Positions 1 through 4,424 of a DNA stretch of 5,810 bases are shown one piece after another. Location: NCBI GenBank assembly GCA_000715855.1, contig KL571234.1:64767-70576 (forward strand), written 5' to 3'. Under the pieces are notes generated by a model that did no database searches, was not told the DNA's origin, and worked only from the letters and a program-made list of their open reading frames with translations. Both the position numbers and the translations under genes were made by a program. Positions within the stretch are counted from its first letter, which is position 1. Every line of letters begins with the position of its first letter. Origin of the DNA: Actinoplanes liguriensis. Its GTDB lineage: Bacteria > Actinomycetota > Actinomycetes > Mycobacteriales > Micromonosporaceae.

Positions 1-368
1 GGATCGACGTACGTCCGCAGCCAGTCCGCGGGCGCCGGGCGACGAATGGTCTGGCCCGGCGGCACCAGGCCGACGAACTCGGTGGTCTCCGGTCCGTCCG
101 CGCTGGGAAGCGGTAGCTCGACCTCGTAGATCGGCATGTCGCTGGCGTTGTGAATATGGAAGGCCAGCTCACGAGCGCCATCTGCCTTGCGGTGCATCTC
201 GACCCACGCGCTGATCTTCGCGGCCTGCGCCTTGCGCTCGTCCTCGGACCGTTCCGCTTCGCGCCGCTGCTCTTTGCGGAGCAGCTTGAAGCCGACCAGG
301 AAGGCGCCCACGGTGCCGACAGCGGAGAAGGTGTCCGCGGCATCGCCGATCCACCCGCTGTCAGCCAA
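1..368 (-). CDS. Membrane-anchored hypothetical protein, TTG start, C-terminus beyond the window
   Basis: I cannot name this gene, but the frame reads as a coherent protein for 122 codons and is still open at the left edge. From a TTG at 366-368 it begins MADSGWIGDAADTFSAVG. A single membrane segment follows at about residues 15-30 (AVGTVGAFLVGFKLL), then a highly charged helix at about 31-60, probably a coiled coil (RKEQRREAERSEDERKAQ). A beta-rich part with ELAFHIHNASDMPIYEVEL at about 67-85 comes next. This architecture is familiar from uncharacterised actinobacterial proteins (recollection, not a search). The TTG is chosen because AGGAGGAG lies 10 nt upstream and the start overlaps the Nudix stop by 8 bp, as in a coupled operon. 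The competing GTG frame at 354-169 gives an Arg-rich 61-residue protein without such features. The function is unknown; a membrane-associated partner of the upstream genes is an inference. Confidence 0.8.
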   Translation of the reverse strand, partial: MADSGWIGDAADTFSAVGTVGAFLVGFKLLRKEQRREAERSEDERKAQAAKISAWVEMHRKADGARELAFHIHNASDMPIYEVELPLPSADGPETTEFVGLVPPGQTIRRPAPADWLRTYVD

Positions 369-837
369 GGTACGGCTGCTCCTCCTGCGCCAGGTACCGC
401 TCGATGCGCATCCGCATCGAGCGGTCCATCGTCAGCCCGGCAATGTCATCCGGCTTCACCCATTCGACCTCTCGGGACTCCTCGCTCGGCGTGGGAGTTC
501 CGCTGACTGGGCGCGCCGTGAACACCACGGAGAACTCCTGCCGCGCCTCGTTGTTGCTGGTGTAGAGGATGACGTGCCGCGGATCGGTATAGATGCCGAC
601 GAGGCCGGTGATCTCGACCTTGATCCCGGTCTCCTCCGACGTCTCGCGGATGGCGGCTTCGGGCAACGATTCGCCGAAGTCCATCGCGCCGCCCGGCAGC
701 GCCCAGTTGTCGTTGTCCGTGCGGTGAATCAGCAGGACACGGCCCTGGTCATCGGTCACGACGGCGTTGACCGACGGAACGATCGAGTTCGCTGCCGGCG
801 CATCGGGGTCATTGAAGTAGTCGATACGGCGTGACAT
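361..837 (-). CDS. Nudix hydrolase (MutT family), possible Pif-like immunity factor
   Basis: This 158-residue protein is a single Nudix domain. Nudix enzymes cleave nucleoside diphosphates linked to another group; the substrate here cannot be told. The Nudix box spans residues 50-72 and fits G-x5-E-x7-RE-x2-EE-x-G-[hydrophobic]: G50, E56, R64, E65, E68, E69 and G71 are all present, so it should bind metal and be active. The preceding strand ends in NWALPGG, typical of the family. I prefer ATG 837 (MSRRIDYFNDPDAPAANSIV) over the in-frame GTG at 876. ATG 837 has GAGG 9 nt upstream, whereas GTG 876 would overlap the regulator by 28 bp and add a poor 13-residue extension. The gene lies 11 bp after the regulator and overlaps the next gene by 8 bp, so it is mid-operon. 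In AICE pSAM2 the Nudix protein Pif blocks redundant transfer; a similar role here is inferred from context only. A housekeeping or accessory nucleotide hydrolase remains possible. Confidence 0.93.
   Translation of the reverse strand: MSRRIDYFNDPDAPAANSIVPSVNAVVTDDQGRVLLIHRTDNDNWALPGGAMDFGESLPEAAIRETSEETGIKVEITGLVGIYTDPRHVILYTSNNEARQEFSVVFTARPVSGTPTPSEESREVEWVKPDDIAGLTMDRSMRMRIERYLAQEEQPYLG
379..386 (-). promoter_or_regulatory. Ribosome binding site supporting the TTG start at 368
   Basis: The minus strand reads AGGAGGAG here, inside the last codons of the Nudix gene, 10 nt before the TTG. It decides the start of the downstream membrane protein, which has no nearby ATG or well-placed GTG that keeps the membrane segment whole. 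Confidence 0.6.
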
Positions 838-848
838 GTCTGGTGACC

Positions 849-1583
849 TCACTCCAACGGGATCGCGCCGTCCCACACGCGCTCGAAACTGTCCAGGTAG
901 CTGCTGACCATGGTGCCGCCGGCAACCCTGCGCAGGTGGAGAACAGGGGCTTCAGCCGCGGGAAAGCCGTAGATGTGGGTGTTGACGAGGACCTGATCGT
1001 CAGCTCGGTAGATCGAGTTGTAGAGGACCGTGTCGTGCGAGCGGAACTCGATGCCGTCGAGGTCTCGCAGCGGTCGGTACAGCACCAACGCGTTGCGGAT
1101 CTTCGCGGCCATGGCGTCGTCGACACCCTCGTCCGCTCCACGCTGCGCCACCGACTCGCTGTTCGGGTCGCCAAGCAGGATCCGAACCGGCACTCCCATG
1201 TCGGCCTTCTCCCGGAAGACCTTGCGTACGCCGGCATCCTCCGACAGGAACAGCCCGCCGTAGACCAGGACGCCGATCTCGGCTTCAGCGGCGTCAAAGA
1301 AGTTGCGCCACATCTCGGACGGGACGGCCCATCGGTGCGGGTAGACGTTGACGATCTCACTCTCCGAGGCGTCCGCGACCTGGCTGCGCGACAGCGCATC
1401 CGGCCATAGATAGGCCTCGTCAACCCCGAGTTTCGCCGCGACGGCATAGCGATGGCGGCGGTACGGAATCCGACCGGAGATCCATCGTTCGACGCTCTTA
1501 GGGTCGACCTTCAGTTCGGCGGCGAGATCGGCCGGGGTGACTCCCCGTTCGAGTAGCGAAGTGCGCAGGCGATCGTTCGGCAT
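849..1583 (-). CDS. XRE-type helix-turn-helix regulator with conserved C-terminal domain
   Basis: This 244-residue protein has an N-terminal DNA-binding domain. Residues 7-60 contain a helix-turn-helix core at about 16-38 (TPADLAAELKVDPKSVERW), followed by YRRHRYAVAAKLGVDEAYLW. A linker (residues 62-78) leads to a C-terminal alpha/beta domain at about 85-240. Landmarks there are the strand EIGVLVYGGLFL, the strand VPVRILLGDPN, H183 with LYNSIYRADDQ, and NTHIYGFPAAEAPVLHLRR. Regulators with this two-part layout are common in actinomycetes. The C-terminal part resembles a phospholipase-D-like fold, but I see no proper HxKx4D motif, so a sensing rather than catalytic role is more likely (inference). 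It starts at ATG 1583; the upstream GAGAAG is only 3 nt away, so the ribosome site is poor and leaderless translation is possible. It heads the leftward operon and diverges from the transfer genes, so it probably controls one or both through the 246-bp control region. Confidence 0.93.
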   Translation of the reverse strand: MPNDRLRTSLLERGVTPADLAAELKVDPKSVERWISGRIPYRRHRYAVAAKLGVDEAYLWPDALSRSQVADASESEIVNVYPHRWAVPSEMWRNFFDAAEAEIGVLVYGGLFLSEDAGVRKVFREKADMGVPVRILLGDPNSESVAQRGADEGVDDAMAAKIRNALVLYRPLRDLDGIEFRSHDTVLYNSIYRADDQVLVNTHIYGFPAAEAPVLHLRRVAGGTMVSSYLDSFERVWDGAIPLE

Positions 1584-1592
1584 CGTCTTCTC

Positions 1593-1598
1593 AAACTA
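1593..1598 (-). promoter_or_regulatory. Candidate -10 box of the XRE/Nudix operon
   Basis: The minus strand reads TAGTTT, fitting the actinobacterial TAnnnT -10 pattern. Only 9 nt separate it from the ATG of the regulator, so transcription would start at or just before the start codon (leaderless or nearly so). No convincing -35 box is visible at the usual spacing. Confidence 0.3.
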
Positions 1599-1640
1599 GG
1601 ACGTCCCGGCAAGACGCTCACTTTAGGACAGACATCTTCT

Positions 1641-1669
1641 TCACGTCCAGCTACGTAGTGATCACGTCC
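1641..1669. repeat. Direct repeat TCACGTCC with intervening palindromes
   Basis: TCACGTCC occurs at 1641-1648 and again at 1662-1669, 21 bp apart, which is two helical turns. Between and over them lie two perfect 8-bp palindromes, CTACGTAG (1651-1658) and GTGATCAC (1658-1665). The cluster sits 58-86 bp upstream of the XRE start in the divergent control region, so it could be a regulator binding site, for example for the XRE protein itself (inference). Confidence 0.4.
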
Positions 1670-1692
1670 CGCTGATCTGCCGCATTCTCATT

Positions 1693-1718
1693 GGCGTCGA
1701 CGCAAAAGCGCCGACACC
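1693..1718. repeat. Imperfect inverted repeat with AAAA centre
   Basis: The arms GGCGTCGACGC (1693-1703) and GCGCCGACACC (1708-1718) are complementary at 9 of 11 positions around an AAAA spacer. The left arm contains the perfect 10-bp palindrome GCGTCGACGC (1694-1703). The repeat lies between two divergent promoters and has no T-run, so an operator is more likely than a terminator. The bound factor is unknown. Confidence 0.4.
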
Positions 1719-1746
1719 AGCGGAAGCCTCGATCACCCAATGTTCC

Positions 1747-1776
1747 TTGACCCATCTAGTGAACATGTTGTACATG
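1747..1776 (+). promoter_or_regulatory. Candidate promoter of the transfer operon
   Basis: TTGACC (1747-1752) matches the -35 consensus at 5 of 6 positions. A weak -10 candidate, TACATG (1771-1776), follows at an 18-bp spacing. This would give a leader of about 45 nt before the ATG at 1830. The -35 box is good, the -10 box poor. The overlap with the palindrome at 1756-1784 suggests repression by occlusion. Confidence 0.4.
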
Positions 1777-1784
1777 TCTACTAG
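1756..1784. promoter_or_regulatory. 29-bp imperfect palindrome, probable operator
   Basis: The outer arms are CTAGT (1756-1760) and ACTAG (1780-1784). The inner arms are two ACATGT hexamers (1763-1768 and 1772-1777), each itself a palindrome, flanking a 3-bp centre. In total 22 of 29 positions are symmetric. The element covers the spacer and -10 region of the candidate promoter for the rightward operon, the classic position for a repressor of transfer genes. AICEs often use a GntR-type repressor (KorSA in pSAM2) for this; no GntR gene is in the window, so the ligand could be the XRE protein or a factor encoded elsewhere. Confidence 0.6.
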
Positions 1785-1814
1785 ACAGGCGGCTCGGGTG
1801 ACTCGGCTTCTCAA

Positions 1815-1823
1815 GAGAGGAGG
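1815..1823 (+). promoter_or_regulatory. Strong ribosome binding site of the transfer operon
   Basis: GAGAGGAGG ends 6 nt before the ATG at 1830. It is the strongest site in the rightward operon. The next two genes lack a good site of their own ahead of their ATG, so they probably depend on ribosomes loaded here. Confidence 0.8.
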
Positions 1824-1829
1824 CACCAG

Positions 1830-2015
1830 ATGTCTAATCCTGCCGATGAGCCCACGTGCACCTGCGGTGCACGGCTCGACGCCGACCACCCCAGCCAGTG
1901 CCGCAAGTGTTCCGACCGGAGCCGCTGGCAGCGGCGCCGTGCCGACCGTGCTCGGCGGACCGGTCCCGGCCGGAAGCCGAACAGCCGGGGCAGGGACGGA
2001 CGGCGTCCCGCATGA
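1830..2015 (+). CDS. Small Cys-motif (zinc-ribbon-like) basic protein
   Basis: This is a 61-residue protein whose family I cannot name. Cys10 and Cys12 (TCTCGARL) and Cys24 and Cys27 (QCRKC) form a CxC-x11-CxxC arrangement, with His20 between them, suitable for binding one zinc ion. The C-terminal half is strongly basic (SRWQRRRADRARR, then PGRKPNSRGRDGRRP) and probably contacts nucleic acid. The start is fixed by GAGAGGAGG 6 nt upstream. It is the first gene of the rightward operon and its TGA overlaps the next ATG (ATGA). Small Cys-rich proteins at the head of transfer operons are common in actinomycete elements, but their role is generally not defined. A DNA- or RNA-binding accessory is inferred from charge and motif only. 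Confidence 0.8.
   Translation: MSNPADEPTCTCGARLDADHPSQCRKCSDRSRWQRRRADRARRTGPGRKPNSRGRDGRRPA
1993..2009 (+). repeat. Short hairpin just before the ATGA junction
   Basis: GGGACG (1993-1998) and CGTCCC (2004-2009) form a perfect 6-bp stem around a 5-nt loop. The hairpin ends 2 nt before the ATG at 2012, inside the end of the Cys-motif gene. It could hide the downstream start until the upstream gene is translated, in keeping with coupling, but in such GC-rich DNA it may be chance. Confidence 0.35.
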
Positions 2016-2206
2016 CCGTCACCGTCTCGGCCGTGCTTCTGCTCGCCGTCTTCGTCTACCTGCTCTGGCGCTTCGCCGGCCTTCCGCTCTGGCAGGCCAC
2101 GATCTGCGCCCTCTTCGGCTATCTGCTCGCCGCGTCCTCGATCGGCCCGAACATCGCGGACGCCCTGCGCAGCCTCGTCCGGATCCTCGCCAAGGCCCAG
2201 CTCTAA
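2012..2206 (+). CDS. Small two-helix membrane protein
   Basis: This 64-residue protein is of unknown family. Two hydrophobic segments are visible: residues 4-19 (TVSAVLLLAVFVYLLW) and about 25-43 (PLWQATICALFGYLLAASS). They are separated by a short RFAGL turn and followed by an amphipathic tail (ADALRSLVRILAKAQL). The ATG at 2012 overlaps the preceding stop as ATGA and has no well-placed ribosome site, so translation is probably coupled. A longer reading from 1856 exists in this frame, but it would run over the Cys-motif gene and put a proline- and arginine-rich stretch before the membrane segment. Such small membrane proteins sit beside the translocase gene in many actinomycete conjugative elements. 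A role in pore formation or plasmid spreading (Spd-like) is an inference from position and topology. Confidence 0.8.
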   Translation: MTVTVSAVLLLAVFVYLLWRFAGLPLWQATICALFGYLLAASSIGPNIADALRSLVRILAKAQL

Positions 2207-2493
2207 TGAAAGGAGACGCGATCGACCCCGTCCTCGACGAGGAGACCATCTGGAAACACCTGAAGACCGCGCTCAACAGCCGTACCGGGCTCGACATCTG
2301 GACCGCCGTAGCCGACCTGCCGCTCGTGCTCACCGAGGTGGAACGGCTCCGCAGACTGCTCGCCTGGACTCGGATCGAGCACGCCAACCTGCTCGCCGCC
2401 GCCCAGGCCACGCTCGCCGCCCAAGCGGACGGCGAGGAAGACCCCCTCTATTACGTACGCGACGAAGTTGCCGCGCAGAGGAACCCACGTTGA
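2206..2493 (+). CDS. Hypothetical helical protein of the transfer operon
   Basis: This 95-residue, mostly acidic protein has no family I recognise. Predicted helices include DEETIWKHLKTAL (11-23), GLDIWTAVADLPLVLTEVE (28-46) and a long helix EVERLRRLLAWTRIEHANL (44-62) with heptad-like leucines. An acidic stretch and DPLYYVRDEVAAQRN close the protein. No membrane segment or signal peptide is seen. The ATG at 2206 shares its A with the TAA of the preceding gene (TAATG), suggesting reinitiation. Oddly, a good ribosome site (AAAGGAG, 2209-2215) lies after this ATG, 5 nt before an in-frame ATC at 2221. The original start may have been at codon 6, giving 90 residues. Its stop overlaps the TTG start of the translocase, so it belongs to the same operon. 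It may be an accessory to transfer; nothing shows this directly. Confidence 0.78.
   Translation: MKGDAIDPVLDEETIWKHLKTALNSRTGLDIWTAVADLPLVLTEVERLRRLLAWTRIEHANLLAAAQATLAAQADGEEDPLYYVRDEVAAQRNPR
2209..2215 (+). promoter_or_regulatory. Ribosome binding site misplaced inside the coding sequence
   Basis: AAAGGAG lies just after ATG 2206 and 5 nt before the in-frame codon ATC 2221. The spacing suits initiation at 2221, which is not a normal start codon. Either the true start was an ATG or GTG at 2221 in the ancestor, or the site helps a ribosome ending at 2206 to reinitiate. Confidence 0.5.
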
Positions 2494-4226
2494 GGGCGTA
2501 CGGGCGGCGGCACCGCCGTTGGAGCCGCCGCGGGCAACCGCTGCTCCTGGTCGCGGACGAGCCCCGGACGTTCGCGATCCTCGCCACCCTCGGCCGGGTC
2601 ATCTACCGCTACCGCTCCGAACTCGCTCCCGTCACGGTCGCCGCCGTTCTCGACCTGAGTGCTCTCTGGCTTCATTCGACGAACCCAGGGGCGTGGTGCT
2701 GGGTGCTCGCCGCTACCGGCGCGACGACTCTCCTGACGGCACTCCGTGGCGCACCGTGGGGTGCCCTCAGGGTCGAGGAACGCGCCTACGCAGCGGTCGC
2801 CACGGTGGTCGCCGGTATCTGGCTGACCGTCGCGACGACGCTCGGCCCAGGTCATCGGCCACTGCAATCGGTCCTTCTGGCCGCCATGATCACCTGCGGG
2901 ATTCCGTGGTGGCGTCACCGGCGCCGCCGAGCCCGGGTGCGGGTCGACCGCACCATCCAGGCCTGGCCGAATCTGGCGGAACAGATCGGCCTCGCCGGTT
3001 CCCGGGTGCTGTCGGCGGCGGTCGACGTGTGGGGCTGGCGCGCTCGGATGACATTACGAGCAGGTCAGACCGTCGCGGACGTCGTCGCCCAGGTGCCCGC
3101 GATCGAATCAGGGCTCGGCACTCGACCCGGCGCGGTCCGGGTCGAGGCCGACCCGGCCCATGCCGGCCGCTTCGTCATGCGGGTGCTCGCCGAGGACCCA
3201 CACGCCAACGCTGTCCCGTGGCGCGGTCCGGCGGCCCGGTCGGTCACCGACCCGGTCCGACTGGGCGTCTTCGAGGACGCCACCGACGTCGCAGTGTCGA
3301 TGCTGCGTCGGCACGTGCTGGTAGGCGGCATTGCTGGCGCTGGTAAGAGTGGCGTTCTCAACGTCATCATCGGCAACCTCGTCGCCTGCTCGGACATCGT
3401 GCTCTGGGGCATCGACCTCAAAGGCGGCATGGAACTGCGCCCGTGGGCACCCTGCCTCGCCCGGCTGGCAACCACCCCGGCCGACGCCGAAGTGATGCTG
3501 CGCGATGCAGTCGGCATCCTCGAAGCCCGTGCCCGAGCAATGGCGGACTCCTCGTCGCGGCTCTGGATCCCGACCGAAAGAACGCCTGCCCTGGTCATCG
3601 TGGTGGACGAGTACGCGGAACTAGCCGAGCAGTCCCCTGCCGCCGCGGACTACGCCGACTCGATCGCCCGACGCGGCCGCGCGGTCGCCGAGACGCTGCT
3701 GGCCGCGACCCAACGCCCGACTCAGCAAGCCATGGGCAAGGGTGCCATCAGGTCGCAGATGGACGTCCGAGTCTGCCTGCGGGTCCGAGAGCGCCGCGAC
3801 ACTGACCTGATCCTCGGGCAGGGCATGGTGGCCGCCGGCTGGCACGCACACGAACTCGACGCACCCGGCAAGTTCTTCGTCTCCGCCGAAGGCTTCCAAC
3901 GACCGCGCCGTGCCCGCGCGTACCTCGTCACCGACGAGGACGTCCGGGCCACGGTCGAGCGGTATGCCGCCGACCGTCCCATCCTGGACCCGGTTTCGGT
4001 CGAGGCCGTCACCGTGGGCGGCTACGACGAACCGATCGACGAGGCAGACCCCGAAGCCGTCCTCTGGGCCGCACTCGCCGAGGCACCAGAGCACGGACTG
4101 TTCGTACCCGAACTCATGCACCTGACCGGAATGAGGCGCACATGGATCTACGACCGGCTCCAACCTCGCGCCACGCAGGTTCGGCGCGGCCGATGGCGAA
4201 TCCTGCGGGACGAATCCGGTGGATAG
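2490..4226 (+). CDS. FtsK/SpoIIIE-type DNA translocase (conjugal transfer motor)
   Basis: This 578-residue membrane ATPase most likely moves double-stranded DNA between hyphae or cells, as TraB/TraSA proteins do in actinomycete plasmids and AICEs. Four hydrophobic segments lie at about residues 45-61, 66-84, 99-118 and 124-141, followed by a basic stretch (WRHRRRRARVR). The motor domain has Walker A GGIAGAGKSG (279-288, Lys286), the strand WGIDLKGGMEL (306-315), Walker B LVIVVDEYAEL (368-378, Asp373-Glu374) and the FtsK signature RRGRAVAETLLAATQRPTQ (394-412). The C-terminal 525-575 looks like a winged helix (ELMHLTGMRRTWIYDRLQP), which in TraB proteins reads the transfer site. It starts at TTG 2490, with AGAGGA 7 nt upstream, and overlaps the preceding stop (TTGA). 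All key ATPase residues are present. Chromosomal FtsK is unlikely: the protein is shorter, its N-terminus differs, and the neighbours are element genes. Confidence 0.95.
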   Translation: MRAYGRRHRRWSRRGQPLLLVADEPRTFAILATLGRVIYRYRSELAPVTVAAVLDLSALWLHSTNPGAWCWVLAATGATTLLTALRGAPWGALRVEERAYAAVATVVAGIWLTVATTLGPGHRPLQSVLLAAMITCGIPWWRHRRRRARVRVDRTIQAWPNLAEQIGLAGSRVLSAAVDVWGWRARMTLRAGQTVADVVAQVPAIESGLGTRPGAVRVEADPAHAGRFVMRVLAEDPHANAVPWRGPAARSVTDPVRLGVFEDATDVAVSMLRRHVLVGGIAGAGKSGVLNVIIGNLVACSDIVLWGIDLKGGMELRPWAPCLARLATTPADAEVMLRDAVGILEARARAMADSSSRLWIPTERTPALVIVVDEYAELAEQSPAAADYADSIARRGRAVAETLLAATQRPTQQAMGKGAIRSQMDVRVCLRVRERRDTDLILGQGMVAAGWHAHELDAPGKFFVSAEGFQRPRRARAYLVTDEDVRATVERYAADRPILDPVSVEAVTVGGYDEPIDEADPEAVLWAALAEAPEHGLFVPELMHLTGMRRTWIYDRLQPRATQVRRGRWRILRDESGG

Positions 4227-4293
4227 TCCGCGCGGACGTCCGTCTCCGCGCACGCGTCTGCGCAGCTACAGGCGCGGACGGACGACGGACGGA
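4226..4293. repeat. Palindrome- and repeat-rich junction, candidate clt-like site or terminator
   Basis: The short gap after the translocase is unusually structured. A perfect 12-bp palindrome GTCCGCGCGGAC (4226-4237) overlaps GGACGTCC (4234-4241). GTCCGTCTCCGCGC (4238-4251) pairs with GCGCGGACGGAC (4272-4283) as 12 bp with a 2-nt bulge and a 20-nt loop. That loop holds ACGCGT (4252-4257) and CTGCGCAG (4258-4265). GCGCGGACG repeats at 4230 and 4272, and CGGACGGA at 4275-4282 and 4286-4293, 11 bp apart. There is no T-run. In Streptomyces plasmids the TraB recognition site (clt) has 8-bp repeats and lies near traB, so a clt-like role is possible; transcription termination is the alternative. 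Confidence 0.5.
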
Positions 4294-4412
4294 TGAACCG
4301 GGGCGAGCCCCGCCGTAAGCGCCGACGTAGGCCCGTTCGTCAGATCAGCATCGACCCCGAGATCCTCGCTCGCGTGCTCGTCACGATCGCCGAGGAGATC
4401 ACCCGAAACTGA
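4293..4412 (+). CDS. 39-residue Arg-rich ORF upstream of the integrase
   Basis: This short frame encodes a basic N-terminus (MNRGEPRRKRRRRPVR) followed by QISIDPEILARVLVTIAEEI, which reads as a strand plus one amphipathic helix, reminiscent of a ribbon-helix-helix unit. About 31 of 38 codons end in G or C, in line with coding. The stop at 4410-4412 overlaps the ribosome site of the recombinase, so the two would be co-translated. Against it, its own ribosome site is weak (only GACGG-like) and a hairpin lies over codons 3-7. Position and charge make it a candidate small DNA-binding protein, perhaps a recombination directionality factor, but there is no sequence proof. It may also be a leader peptide. 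Confidence 0.5.
   Translation: MNRGEPRRKRRRRPVRQISIDPEILARVLVTIAEEITRN
4299..4312 (+). repeat. Tight GC hairpin within the 39-residue ORF
   Basis: CGGGGCGAGCCCCG folds into a 5-bp stem with a CGAG loop (or 6 bp with 2 nt). It lies over codons 3-7 of the small ORF, about 110 bp before the recombinase start. No T-run follows. It could slow or reduce read-through from the transfer operon into the recombinase, or it may be chance. Confidence 0.35.
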
Positions 4413-4417
4413 GGAGG
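4411..4417 (+). promoter_or_regulatory. Ribosome binding site of the serine recombinase
   Basis: GAGGAGG lies 7 nt before ATG 4425 and overlaps the stop of the small ORF. It fixes the start of the recombinase. Confidence 0.85.
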
Positions 4418-4424
4418 AACCGAG

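Noticed and set aside
93..100. CGGACGG-type motif as an element-wide transfer repeat (also at 1997-2003).
   Set aside because: A 7-mer of this composition is expected a few times by chance in a window this long and GC-rich; only the close pair at 4275-4293 stands out.
169..354. A 61-residue minus-strand frame from GTG 354.
   Set aside because: Arg/Gly-rich composition without structure; the overlapping frame from TTG 368 has a membrane segment, coiled coil and natural codon use.
187..834. A 215-codon plus-strand frame opposite the Nudix gene.
   Set aside because: It is the mirror of a gene with a complete Nudix box; its own translation is rich in Arg, His and Val with no domain pattern.
837..876. 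A longer Nudix start at GTG 876.
   Set aside because: It would overlap the regulator by 28 bp and add 13 residues without family character; ATG 837 has a ribosome site and a typical N-terminus.
1599..1606. GGACGTCC as a shared operator with the copy at 4234-4241.
   Set aside because: The same 8-mer also occurs inside the translocase gene at 3761-3768 and 3938-3945, so it is not specific to control regions.
1747..2205. An upstream extension of the 2206-2493 gene, giving 248 residues from ATG 1747.
   Set aside because: That ATG does not exist as a sensible start: the frame runs through the promoter/operator and over two better genes, and its translation is Pro/Ala/Arg-rich noise.
2468..3346. 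A 292-codon plus-strand frame inside the translocase.
   Set aside because: Arg/Pro/Gly-rich shadow of a gene with clear Walker motifs and membrane helices.
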